64,000 nt of DNA, taken from Symbiodinium natans. Lineage: Eukaryota; Sar; Dinophyceae; Suessiales; Symbiodiniaceae. Under the pieces are notes generated by a model. That model was not told the DNA's origin, made no database searches, and saw only the letters and a list, made by a program, of their open reading frames with translations. The position numbers and the translations under genes are program-made. The stretch's first letter is position 1. The number at the start of each line of letters is the position of its first letter. The DNA is taken from NCBI GenBank assembly GCA_905221605.1, contig CAJNDS010002734.1, positions 965,779 through 1,029,778 on the forward strand, in the 5' to 3' direction. Of the stretch, positions 20,407-30,308 are shown in pieces.

Positions 20407-22671
20407 GGTTGTTGTTGTTGTTGTTGTTCTTATTATACATATATATGTCCCAATGTCTGAGGTGAGTGTCCAAGCTTTCGCCATCGAAGCCCGACAGCCC
20501 CTGGCAGAAGACCTTTGCACAGAGGCAGACTTCACTGGATTCACTGCCCACTGCCCTAAACCCTAAACCCTAAACCCTAAACCCTAAACCCTAAACCCTA
20601 AACCCTAAACCCTAAACCCCATGTGTTCTGGGTCTTGCAAGGAGCGCAATTGGTCACACGCTTGTTGATGCTCTGGACTGCCCTGGGAAGTGATCGGCCC
20701 TGGTAACCCAATTTTTTGCCCTAAGCTGCCCTGTAATTGCTGCTCACTTCCTTCCTTCACGTCACTCCGAGCTTTCAAACGCAGCTTCGCGCGTTTTGCG
20801 TTTTGGAGGGTTGCTTGTCGTTTCAGTGTTCGCGCGACCCCAAACCCTATAAACTCCAAACTTTCACACTGGAGGCCCTCCAGCGTACTGGCGCCAACTT
20901 GGATTGGGTGCCTCGGCTCGTACAACCACCCAAGGGCACCCCCCCAACAAATTGCCCATTCAAAGAGAAACGTCCTTGGGCTTTGTTGGGGCGTCAGGTC
21001 CTTCAGTTATCATTCGCGGCTGGGGTGTCAGCGTTTAGCTTGGTGCAACAAAGGCTTGCCGGAATGTAGCGAAGTTGGTAGGTAATCTATAGATCCCTAA
21101 ACCCTATAGACCCTAAACCCTAAACATCAGCAAGTAAGGTGCGGCTGAAGCCGCTGAGCCAGCAGTGTGAGGGCCGATGGCCCTCCGAGGAGACTTTCGC
21201 GCAGCCTCCCGGATGATCTCAGGGAATCGGGTTTAGGGTTTAGTGTTTTAGGGTTTTAGGTTTTCTCCTGGGTGCTTCAGTTCTTTTTTTTTGGGGGGGG
21301 GGGGGGGGGGGGGGGGTGGGGGGGGTTTTAGGGGGTATAGGGGGTTTAGGGTGTAGGGTCTTTTGGGGGCAGGGGCTTGTAGGGTAGGGGTTGGAAGGCA
21401 TCTAGTGTTTGTAGGATTGAAGCAAGTATGGCAGGTGTAGTCGGCATCCTAAACCCTAAACCCTAAACCCTAAACCCTAAAGCCTAAATCGAACCTCGTC
21501 AGGTTCTATGACATCCCCGTGCACCTTCGGCCGCGCCCACGAACGCCTCCCCCGCCTTCGGAGCCGAGTCCCGCGCTTTGCCTGCGGAAAGAGACGAGCT
21601 TTAGGGTTTAGGGTTTAGGGTTTAGGGCTTTGGGTAAAGGCAGCCCTAACACCTCTACACGCCCTGGAACCTGCAGAGCCTAAACCATCTGTGGTTAAAA
21701 GCTGCTGAAGGCTGCAAACCGCCCACGATCAACCCTAACACCTATATTTTACTGCAAGCTTCAGAGCCCGAGAAACCATAAACCCCAAACCCCAAACCCC
21801 AAACCCCAAACCCCAAACCCCAAACCCTAAGCCCTAAGCCCTAAACCCTAAACCCTAAACCCTAAACCCTAAACCCTAAACCCTAAACCCTAAACCCTAA
21901 ACCCTAAACCCTAAACCCTAAACCCTACACGGAGCTTTAAGGAGCCGCTTCGCCCCACGATCAGCGGCATCGAGGAGGCCAAGGCCCTCGGAGGCCGGCG
22001 GCAGGGGCATTTTGGGGGTCTTCGGGTCTTAGTTTAGGGTTTAGGGTTTAGGGTTTACGGATTAGGGTAGCAGGGTATCATAGAGTATTAGGTTAATAGG
22101 GCATGAGGCTATTAGGATATTAGGTTTGCGGGTAGTAGAGTAGGGTAGTAGAGTAAGGTAGTAGAGTAGGGTAGTAGGGTATGAGGGTAGTACTGTAGGG
22201 TATTTAGGGTGGTATTATGGGATGCGGGTAGTTCTCTCAATTAGGGTGCCTTTTTGACGAGGGCGGCGTCGGGTGGACGGGTGAAGTTCGGGTTCGTTGC
22301 GAACGGGGTTTAGGGTTTAGGGTCAGGGTCCACCCTGGTCCCTGGTCCCTGGCTGGGCACTGGTGCGCACATGCCCCGCCAACGCGGTGCTTGGGAGGAG
22401 GTAGGGGGTGGGTAGACTCTTGGAAGGTTCCTTAGACCTGGATCTAAGTTTCCGGCATTTGGAGAACCATGTTAGGGTATCTATCTCGCCCCCAAACTAG
22501 GGTTGTTTCCCCCCCCCCCTCCGCCCCCGAACATCCGAAACATTCTGAAACCCCTAAACCCTAAACCCTAAACCCTAAACCAAGAGGATCCGAACATCAC
22601 CGGAGGCACCTCAGACCTTCTCGACGCTCTTCTCCGATCCCTTGCCGGAGACCCTGGCATGGACCTTTGGC
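18274..22671 (+). CDS. long multi-exon unrecognised protein(s), stop at 22671
   Basis: Exons: 18274-18354 (WLPATSAFAVASSGPAPS, CAG|GTGTTC), 18927-19054 (AKRCQLPTPLPQMPRGDAQL), 19436-19513 (LLSKAARLDRALRSLPKADL, CAG|GCTCGA), 19688-19815 (ASSHKKARKLLRSLSYPARP, CAG|GCCCTC), 20007-20093 (TAEKIQSRIDVLTGTK), ~20188-20309, ~21138-21220 (LKPLSQQCEGRWPSEETFAQ), ~21511-21596 (FYDIPVHLRPRPRTPPPP), ~21943-22008 (TISGIEEAKALGGRRQ), ~22245-22305 and ~22586-22671 (TSDLLDALLRSLAGDPGMDL; TAA inside TAATAAA). Nearly every exon has CCCTAAA upstream and TTTAGGG downstream. Two genes may be joined here (possible stop near 21215). No domain recognised. Confidence 0.55.
18625..18742. repeat. near-perfect CCCTAAA tract, about 16 units
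   Basis: About 16 consecutive heptamers. Similar tracts are at 19320-19418 (14 units) and 19903-19993 (12-13 units), each directly upstream of a candidate exon. The matching TTTAGGG tracts (18390-18480, 19058-19155, 19545-19600) follow the exons. Confidence 0.95.
19609..19680. repeat. inverted-repeat element (family L)
   Basis: GGCTCCTATGTAGTGCCTTT and AAAAGGAACTACATTAGAGCC are inverted ends of a 72-bp element immediately before the exon starting after TTCAG at 19688. Confidence 0.65.
20094..20178. repeat. inverted-repeat element (family F) at exon end
   Basis: The exon ends ACCTTACCA and is followed by GTAGAGTAGGCAACC. The right end is CCCCTAGCTACTGG. The ends CCAGTAG/CTACTGG are inverted, and internal AGGCAACCTTTAACC / GGTTAACCTTTAC also pair. 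The GT donor lies within the left end. Confidence 0.65.
20343..20437. repeat. (TTG)n microsatellite, about 31 units
   Basis: Uninterrupted TTG triplets apart from one TGG. Frames through it give poly-Val, poly-Asn or poly-Thr, which are not evidence for a gene. Confidence 0.98.
21779..21927. repeat. CCCTAAA tract with CCCCAAA block
   Basis: A block of seven CCCCAAA units is followed by about 13 CCCTAAA units, showing domain-wise homogenisation within one tract. The exon near 21943 follows. Confidence 0.95.
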
Positions 22672-22691
22672 TGTAATAAAGTAAGAATAAT

Positions 22692-22939
22692 CATAGTATA
22701 GTGTAGTATAGTATATAGTATGTAGTATGTAGTATATAGTATATAGTATATAGTATATAGTATATAGTATATAGTGTATAGTGTATAGTGTATAGTGTAT
22801 AGTATATAGTATATAGTATATAGTATATAGTATATAGTATATAGTATATAGTATATAGTATATAGTATATAGTATATAGTATATAGTATATAGTATATAG
22901 TATATAGTATATAGTATATAGTATATAGTATAGTATAAT
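22692..22939. repeat. satellite of 7-bp unit TATATAG
   Basis: About 35 copies of the heptamer, with a short block of the variant TGTATAG near 22770-22800. Open frames through it (poly Tyr/Ile/Leu) are artefacts. It lies just downstream of a TAATAAA stop region at 22671. Confidence 0.97.
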
Positions 22940-22989
22940 TAATATTGTCACCTCCACAAACCCATCCAACACGCCGCCAGGGTCGGCGG

Positions 22990-24540
22990 ACCCGAACGGG
23001 CGGCGGGGAGGAGTGGCAGAGCTCGAAGCTTGCGGCCCTTAGCATGGTCCCTTACGCCCCTCTTTATCGGGATCCGAAGTATGGTGCCCTTATGTAATTA
23101 TCATTATAATATATATATATACATTTTTTAAAGCAATATATATATATATATACATAAAGCAGTATATATATAAAGGATATATAACATGGGACCCAAATTA
23201 AGGGTGTATACTTGGAACCCTAGAGCCCCAGAAGGGCTGTGTACGTTTGTTGGGGAGGATGCTTCCGAGATCCGAGGAAGACCCGGAGGGCTCCAGGCCG
23301 CAGTCCCGGAGCGCACAGAACGTGTTCCAGGCCCCCTGGGGGTTGAGGGTTCAGGGTTCAGGGTTTAGGGTTTAGGGTTTAGGGTTTAGGGTTAGGGTTT
23401 GGGGTTTAGGGCTGCTCAGCTTGCCAAGAGATCAAGAGCCATCGCAGCCGATACACCGGGCATGCTCTCTCGCCCTGCATTTTGCAAGGCCAATGCCACC
23501 TACAAGGAGGCCTGTGGCCGGCACCCTAAACCCTAAACCCTAAACCCCAAAACCCCTAAACCCTAAACCCCAAACCCTAAACCCCCAAACCCTAAACCCT
23601 ATCTCCCACTTCGGACGCTCTTGTCTCTTCCTTCTTACAGGATGCCTCTGTTCTCGTCTCTGGAACGGGTTTAGGGTTTAGGGTTTAGGGCTACTTGAAG
23701 GTTCATGGGTACTTATAAGTGGGGTTATCAGTACCTTAAACAAGGTTATAACCATGGCTACCCTACTTGTAGGTACCCATGAACCCCCCAAGTACGTCGG
23801 TAGGTCACCAACAACGTAAGGATTCATAATTCGAGTGTTGCAGTCTCGGTCATGGCAAGGCTCGCAATGGCGGTACCCTAAACCCTAAGTAGTGAAGGAT
23901 GGCCCTTTCGAGGCTTGCCAGAGCTTCGGCGTGGCCGCCCTCAACCCAGCGCCGATCTTCGGCGAGGTGCGCTTTCCCGAAAAGAAGGTTGAAAAGCAGC
24001 CGAGGGGGTGGCGACGGTCACAGCAGCCCCCCCCGAAAAGGAATCCCTGCCCCAAAAAAAAGCTCCTCCCAAAAAAGTAGCCCCGAAGAAAAAGTCACAT
24101 GTGTACGTAATGATAGAAGGCCCCTTTCAGGGGGGGTTTTAGGGAAAGGGGACAGGCTGACAGGTGAGACAGAAGTGCCGAACATCTTTGAGCGGATAAG
24201 CCAAGACAGGTCGTTGAGATCTCCGGTGCCAACTTGGATGAGATGCTGGGCTTGTCTGGTGCGTGCTTAGATCCTAGGTAGGATCGGATAAGGGGGACTC
24301 TTAAACGGGAACCCTTCTGAACCCTCTTCTGGCCCTCTTAAACAGAGACCTTCTTCAGAGGGTCTACATCCCCAAGGGGCCCGCTAGTCCTATCCCCTAT
24401 TAGACGGGCGCAGCCAGTTCTGTTTCTGGCAGTGTAAGCACTCGCACGCCACGCTCAGGACGAAGCACTGCTACGCCTTGGCAGAGGCAGTGAAGCTCTC
24501 GGCACCAAAGCAACTGAAGATGGACCCCCAGCTCAAATGA
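22990..24540 (+). CDS. exon cluster, unrecognised protein(s), stop at 24540
   Basis: Candidates: ~22981-23045, ~23238-23333 (DASEIRGRPGGLQAAVPERT), ~23419-23520 (RAIAADTPGMLSRPAFCKAN), 23641-23667 (DASVLVSGT; acceptor CTCTTCCTTCTTACAG), ~23905-24003 (FGVAALNPAPIFGEVRFPEK), a Lys/Pro-rich piece to about 24105 (PQKKAPPKKVAPKKKSH; frame uncertain around a C run), ~24208-24258 (VVEISGANLDEMLGLSG) and ~24425-24540 (HCYALAEAVKLSAPKQLKMD, then TGA; begins FCFWQCKHSHA, possible metal ligands). The 23641 acceptor is the most textbook-like polypyrimidine/AG site in the window. No family recognised. Confidence 0.45.
23692..23791. repeat. introner family B, complete copy
   Basis: TACTTGAAGGTTCATGGGTA and TACCCATGAACCCCCCAAGTA are 20-bp inverted ends. 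The interior TTATAAGTGGGGTTATCAG / CAAGGTTATAACCATGG is typical of the family. It follows a TTTAGGG tract in the intron after exon 23641-23667. Confidence 0.85.
24260..24402. repeat. repeat family H, copy 1
   Basis: The core GGGAACCCTTCTGAACCCTC and TTCAGAGGGTCTACATCCCC matches the element at 57521 closely. Outer arms GGATCGGATAAGGGGG and CCTATCCCCTATT partly pair. It occupies the intron between exons ending at about 24258 and starting at about 24425. Confidence 0.7.
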
Positions 24541-24609
24541 GTCTGCTAAGGTTTATGGCTTGTAGGGTTTAGGGTTTCGGGTTTAGAGTACGAATGATCT
24601 TGCCTTCAG

Positions 24610-27010
24610 GACGGTTGCTTCATGACGGACCTGGGCGCAGCGACCATTCTGCGCGCAGCCGTTCAGTGCCGACGGCTCGAGGACGGGGGAAGCGACCTTC
24701 CGTGGGTTTAGGAGTTTAGGGTTTAGGGTTTAGGGTTTAGGGTTTAGGGTTCTTTTCATTGGGTCCATGAACTGAAGTGGCTCAGTCTTCAGGGCTCAGT
24801 CATTCAGAGGCAGATTGTTGTTTGGCCAGGTGCTGTCGCTGTCCGGCTTGGCGGTGAGCCACAAAGCTGCACCTTAAGGAACCACTAAACCCTAAACCCT
24901 AAACCCTAAGTCCGCTTCGTGCACATGGAGCAAGTCACTTGAGCGGCGGCGGATGCAAATCGTGCAATGTGCAACCGGTAGTAAAGTAGCCATAGTCTAC
25001 GTACCCCTAAACCCTAAACCCTAAACCCTAAACCCTAAACCCTAAACCCATGTGATATCCCTCTCCCAATCTTCGGGTGGTTTCATCCCCCGGCTCTGAG
25101 AGCCCGAGGCTTCCGCACCTGCCTGGCCATCCATGGCGCCTTGCGGTCCCGGCGCGGCGGGCCCCTGCAGCAGCTGGAGCTCGACGCGTGTGGCCTGGGC
25201 GTGGACCTTGAGGCGCGCACTTTCGATGAGTGCAGCGGTTTCTGCAACCCGAAGCCCTAAACCCTAAACCCTAAACCCTAAACCCTAAACCCTAAACCCT
25301 AAACCCTACAAACCCTAAACCACCCTAGAGCACCTCGGAGCCTCGGAGGGCCACGCTCTAAAGTCCCTGCTGCTTCCGCCTCGTGAGAGAGACGAGGAAG
25401 ATCCCGAGCTGCCCCAGCAAGCCCTGTCGGTCTATCAGAGGCCGCCCGGGGGGGGGGGGGGGGGGGCTTAGGGTTTAGGGCTTAGGGCTTAGGGTTTAGG
25501 GTTTAGGGTTTAGGGGTTATCATCTTTGCAATATTTCCTTTGCCGATCAGGCCTCAGAACCGTTCACAGCGTGGGCGTTGGGTTCACGACGAGTTGCTCA
25601 AGAACTCCCAAAAAATCACAATATTCTTCGTCATAAGAGAAAAATAGGGATTTGACAAACAAAAACGAAATAATAAAAGAATTGAGTATCTTTGGTATTA
25701 TGTATTCTTCGTCATAAGAGAAAAATAGGGATTTGTTTGTTTTTAAACTGGTTTGGGGGCTTCTTAATCAAATCGTAGTTCAGAGTTTTGGACTTCGGGG
25801 TCTCGTGCCTTTGCCTTCCGCTCCTGCTGTCCTTCCGGCCTGAGCAAGCGAGCCTGTCATGCCCAGCGTTGTTTAGACTCAACAATGTGGGAGTTAACCC
25901 TAAACCCTAAACCCTAAACCCTAAACCCCCAACATAAACGCCCAAACAAATAGCATTCCAGCCATCAACATGGCTCCTGCATTGTATCATGCTAAGACTG
26001 AGTTTCCTGCCCCAAAACCCTAAAAACCCTAAACCCTGAACCCCAAACCCTAAACCCTGAACCCTAAACCCTAAACCCTATACCCTATACCCTATACCCT
26101 AAACCCTAAACCCTAAACCCTAAACCCTAAACCCTAAACCCTAAACCCTAAACCCTAAACCCTAAACCCTAAACCCTAAACCCTAAACCCTAAACCGCAA
26201 CTAAACCCCAAACCCCAAACCCTGCGTGGAGGAGCCGCGAGCTGCTCCAGCCAGAGGAGTCGGACCCGACTGTCACAGGCCGGACAAGGGGAGCGCTGGG
26301 TTTAGGGTTTAGGGGTTTAGGGTTTAGGGTTTAGGGTTTAGGGTTTAGGGTTTGGTTCTGCTGCAGCGGTAAAGTGCCTATATTGTGTTCAATTTGGAGT
26401 TTAGGGTTTTGGGTTTAGGGTTTGGGGTTTGGAGTTTAGTTTTTAGGGTTTGGGATGTGAAGCAGGGTTTATTTTACCGTTATTGGTGAGTGCATATAAG
26501 GTTCCTTTCTGGTATTGGTGAGTGTATATTTTGGGTATCCTGTTGGGGGTACAAGAAATATGAACCCTCCTTCATATGTGTTCAATTTGGGATGTTCCCC
26601 TTCTACTAACAGCCCGAAGTGGGGATGATAGCAGGGGGTACGAGAATCCCTGTTAAGGGCGGTTAGTATACGGGGGAACATCCGAATGTTCAATGTATAC
26701 GTACATCTGTTTATGTGTATGTGTGTATATGACTCTGCGTGCATGTATGTATATACATGCATATATGAATATGCACATTAGCTCCACCCGCCGGAACAAC
26801 AGACTCCGCAAGTTGCAAGCAAGGGATAAACCCTGCAACCAAATTGAGAACTTGCCCCATGAAGTTTAGTTGTGCATTTCCGCTTCCATTTCATTGTTTA
26901 TCTGTTCCATTTCCGAGACCGCAGGTTAAAGATTTGTATTAAGATATTGCAAAACTGTTGAGCGCAAGAAGTACATGATGAATCCTGCGAGCCCTTACCA
27001 CCGAAACTGA
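24610..27010 (+). CDS. leucine-rich-repeat protein 1, multi-exon, stop at about 27010
   Basis: Exons: ~24610-24702 (LGAATILRAAVQCRRLED, CC|GTGGG), ~24795-24830, ~24915-24985, ~25110-25240 (RTCLAIHGALRSRRGGPLQQ then LELDACGLGVDLEART), ~25327-25443 (HALKSLLLPPRERDEEDPEL), ~26228-26297 (RELLQPEESDPTVTGRTRGA), ~26778-26862 (RNNRLRKLQARDKPCNQIEN, GAA|GTTTAG) and ~26957-27010 (ERKKYMMNPASPYHRN, TGA). LQQLELDACGLG fits the LxxLxLxxCGL pattern of ribonuclease-inhibitor-type LRRs, which mediate protein binding. Assignment of the outer exons to this gene is inferred from order and strand only. Confidence 0.5.
25600..25783. repeat. introner family C, enlarged copy
   Basis: Left end CGAGTTGCTCAAGAACTCCC and right end GGGGGCTTCTTAATCAAATCG. 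Inside, a 33-bp segment (25622-25654 and 25703-25735) is duplicated exactly around 48 bp of AT-rich filler. GTTC flanks both sides. Confidence 0.8.
26010..26222. repeat. longest CCCTAAA tract of the window
   Basis: About 28 units including a short CCCTATA block at 26080-26100, then a perfect run. It precedes the candidate exon at about 26228. Confidence 0.95.
26587..26686. mobile_element. introner family E with 8-bp target duplication
   Basis: The inverted ends TTGGGATGTTCCCC and GGGGAACATCCGAA are flanked by TGTTCAAT at 26579-26586 and again at 26687-26694. This is the structure of a non-autonomous DNA transposon (MITE). No transposase is encoded. Confidence 0.85.
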
Positions 27011-27379
27011 AACGAACAAGAGCTCGCACTTCCATGAATTTGGGGCTCACGTAACCATTTTTTAAGGTATGCTAAGGGTAAGAAAATGTGAAGATCATTT
27101 AAGCATTTTTTGCTGAAGGAGCTACTTCCGAGCTTGGAGGATGGAGGAGTTTAAGAGTCAATCTTGCACCCGCATGTGGGCCAGCTGACGTGAGAACCGG
27201 TGGGCCCTGAACCCAGAACCCTCATACCCAAACCCCTAGACCCTCAACCCTAAATCCTAAGCCCTAAACCCTGAACCCCTAAACCCTCAACCCTAAACCC
27301 TAAGCCCCAAACCGCCCATTCCTGCATCCTTGCCCGATGAGGTGACGTCGGCAAGCTGCTGTCCATGGACCTCGAGGAT

Positions 27380-27775
27380 GATGAATGAAATACAGATATA
27401 TATATATATATCCATCTATCTATCTATATATATATATACATGTATATGTATATGTATGTCTCAAATGTTGTGTTGCAGTATGCTGTTTATGTTGTGTAGA
27501 ATGCGGCTCTATCTTATGTTGGTACATGATGCTTTGTTGTATGACATTCTTTCATTTGATGTGGTATTGGAACTTTTTTTGTACATGTCTAGGTGTACAC
27601 ACACACACATATATATATATATATACGCACATGATAAAGTATGTAGCAAATAGTTCATACTCAACATGTTTAGCAGGCAAATGCATACGACATGTATATA
27701 TGATTGTATATACATATATATATACATATAAATAATAAATAAATAAATAAATATATATATATATATATATGGTCA
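27380..27775. repeat. AT-rich microsatellite region
   Basis: Runs of (TA)n, (CTAT)n, (CA)n and (AAAT)n alternate with short unique stretches. I see no exon here; open frames are Tyr/Ile-rich artefacts. Confidence 0.85.
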
Positions 27776-27834
27776 CCCCCCCCCCCCCCCCCTCGACAGA
27801 CCCCGGAATTGTATTTCCGATCTGTCCAGGAAGG

Positions 27835-28415
27835 GGGGGGGGGGGGAAGAGCACCACTCCAAAATTCCTCGAGTTTTCCAAAAAATCCAAAAAAACCCAA
27901 CCCAAGTTTCGGATTTTTGGAAACTCGAGGAATTTGCTCAAAATCCAAAAAACCCAAAATTCCTCGAGTTTCCAAAATCCAAAAATCCAAAAATCCCAAC
28001 CCAAGTTTCGGATTTTTGGAAACTCGAGGAATTTGCTCAAAATCCAAAAAAACCCAAAATTCCTCGAGTTTCCAAAAATCCAAAAATCCCAAGCCCAGTT
28101 TCGGATTTTTGGAAACTCGAGGAATTTGCTCAAAATCCAAAAAAACCCAAAATTCCTCGAGTTTCCAAAAATCCAAAAATCCAAAAATCCCAAGCCCAGT
28201 TTCGGATTTTTGGAAACTCGAGGAATTTTGGGTTTTTTTTGGATTTTGAGCAAATTCCTCGAGTTTCCAAAAATCCGAAACTGGGCTTGGGATTTTTGGA
28301 TTTTTGGAAACTCGAGGAATTTTGGGTTTTTTGGATTTTGAGCAAATTCCTCGAGTTTCCAAAAATCCGAAACTTGGGTTGGGATTTTTGGATTTTTGGA
28401 TTTTTGGAAACTCAG
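27835..28415. repeat. large palindromic array (family K)
   Basis: A unit of about 100 bp, itself palindromic around the paired blocks ATTCCTCGAGTTTCC and GGAAACTCGAGGAAT, occurs about four times directly and then about twice inverted, with the symmetry axis near 28.2 kb. Interiors differ mainly in the number of AAAATCC units. The long frames on both strands (Lys/Phe/Ser-rich) are repeat artefacts. Confidence 0.9.
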
Positions 28416-28559
28416 GTTTTGGTGAGATTCTTTTAGGGGTTCTACACTCATGAGAAATATGAAATATATTAAAAACACAGAGAGCTATGCTAGCAACAGC
28501 TACTGGAGTTGCTTACGGAAGTGCGAGGAAAAGTGCTTGATGCTGCGCTTCTGCCCACG

Positions 28560-29060
28560 TTAATGAGAACCCTATGATAGTTGATAGGAATCCTAATAAA
28601 CTGAAGAGGACCCCTACTACAATTAATAGGAACCAATGGGACTCCTATAACGAATGTGAACCCTTAACTAATAGGAATCCTATTAAAAATGATATGAGCC
28701 TAAACCAATAGGAATCCCTTTCAAATGATTCAGATCCCTATTAAAATTAATACGAATCCACATATCATGAGTAAGAGCTCTGAAATTGATATGAGTCTTA
28801 TTGCAGTAGTAGGAGCTTTATCAAAATAATTAGGAACCATATGAAACTTCACTGGAATCCTATGAAAATAAGTAGGAATCTTTCGGGCTCCTACGAAATT
28901 TATCGGGGAAGCTAGTAGAAAGCCCATTAAATTGAATAGGAACCCTTAACAAATCAAAAGAACGCAGTGAAGATTAATAGGAATTAATAGGACTCCTATG
29001 AAAAATAAGATTCGTTTAACAAGAATTAGTAGGAATCCTACTAAATGAATATGAGCCTAA
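28560..29060. repeat. degenerate short-period repeat AATAGGAATCC
   Basis: About 18-20 copies of a decayed 25-30-bp unit with consensus like AATAGGAATCCTATNAAA, interspersed with GACCCC and GAGCC variants. No coding content is visible. Confidence 0.75.
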
Positions 29061-29099
29061 ACCAATAGGAATTCCTTTCAAACGAATGAGACCTCTATC

Positions 29100-29535
29100 C
29101 GGTACGGATTCTTAGTTCCTGGGTTACCTCTTATTGAAATCCTTTTTGAAATATATTGAATTTCAATAAGGGCGGTACTAGGAACTAAGAATCCAAACCT
29201 ATGTGTTTCTATTTTAAGACCCTTATTGAAATATAGAATTTGAAAAAGGGCTGTACTAGGAACTAAGAACTCAGACCAAGAGTCCCTGGCAGTCTTAGTT
29301 CTTAGTTCTTGGTTCCGCCCTTATTGAAATTCAATATTCAATAAGGGTTTCCATAGTGACCACCCGTATTGAAGTTCAATGCTTCAAGAAGGGTTTCAAT
29401 AATGCCAACCCTTATTGAAATTCAATATTTCAATAAGGGTTTCAATAATGACCACCCTTGTTGATTCAATATTTCAATAAGGGTTTCAATAATGCCAACC
29501 CTTCTGGACATTCAATATTTCAATAAGGGTTTTAA
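29100..29535. repeat. nested inverted repeats with ATTCAATAAGGG core
   Basis: TTGAAATTCAATA / TATTTCAATAAGGG blocks recur about ten times in alternating orientation, with GGTACTAGGAACTAAGAA and its complement TTCTTAGTTCC at three sites. It appears to be several copies of one hairpin element inserted into each other. Confidence 0.75.
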
Positions 29536-29792
29536 AATAAAAACACATAGGTTTAACAGACAACAAAAGAAAAACATACAACAACAGAGAAAAACATCAA
29601 AGGCATTAAGCAAAGCAAAAAAGTATAGATCTTTGGGGAGGGGGGGTACCATATATCTCTATTGTTTGTTAACGGGTCTGGCTACTGTGTGCAGCTATGC
29701 TGTCCGTCGCGCCCTCAGCCCTTTTTTTGCTTCCGGGGGTCTGTCGAGGGGGGGGGGGGGGGTGAGCATATATATATATATATATATATATC

Positions 29793-30180
29793 TGTTAGAG
29801 ATGTCGCAATGATGCTTCTCTGCAGGGGCTGTGCAGCCGGGATCCGACAGTGCTGTGCCAGGACATTCGTCGAAAGGAGCAGCGTGCCAAGCTGCGAGAG
29901 ACCCAGGGCTCAGTGGGGTCCAGTTGCTTGGCCTGCAAAATGTGCAGAATATTTTTTTTATATGAATACATCAGCAATAACATCTCTTTATGGTAACATA
30001 ACACATCTACCTGATTACATTGTATGCATATGTACATAAATACAAAAACATATGTACAAAACACATATATACATATATACATGTATACATGTATACATAT
30101 ATACATGTATACATATACACATGTAAACATACATACATATCATATATGCCACTGGAACCATAGGTTTATCTTTTTTTAAG
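29793..30180. other. no gene seen; microsatellite and unique sequence
   Basis: A unique stretch (29800-29940) with short open frames but no supported exon is followed by (ACATAT)n-like repeats at 30030-30150. Candidate coding resumes after 30300. Confidence 0.5.
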
Positions 30181-30308
30181 GAGAAGTCAAGGCAGTTGAT
30201 ACTTTGGACCGGCTTTGCCCTCGGAACTGGAGCGTTACTTCCTTCATCCTGTAACAGTCACCTTGCCAGAAAACAACTCGAACTTCCCGAGTGAATGCCC
30301 GACGCCAG

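Larger units (their letters stand above)
27749..29792. mobile_element. 2-kb segment bounded by about 45-bp inverted repeats
   Basis: The left edge reads (AT)n, GGTCA, a run of 17 C, then CTCGACAGACCCCGGAA. The right edge is its reverse complement: TTCCGGGGGTCTGTCGAG, G run, TGAGCA, (TA)n. Between them lie the palindromic array, the degenerate AATAGGAATCC region and the ATTCAATAAGGG region, with no coding sequence. It could be a composite repeat island or a non-autonomous element; no target duplication is discernible because the edges are microsatellite. Confidence 0.55.

Noticed and set aside
20173-20566. Frames with poly-Thr, poly-Asn or poly-Val
   Set aside because: Products of the (TTG)n microsatellite.
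22611-23045. Tyr/Ile/Leu-rich minus-strand frame
   Set aside because: Translation of the TATATAG satellite.
23990-24110. Lys/Pro-rich segment as a histone-like or viral nucleoprotein-type gene
   Set aside because: Too short, frame uncertain around a C run, and no conserved domain.
27552-28478. Long open frames on both strands (up to 308 codons) rich in Lys, Phe and Ser
   Set aside because: They are translations of the palindromic array; the same peptide block repeats in several frames and on both strands.
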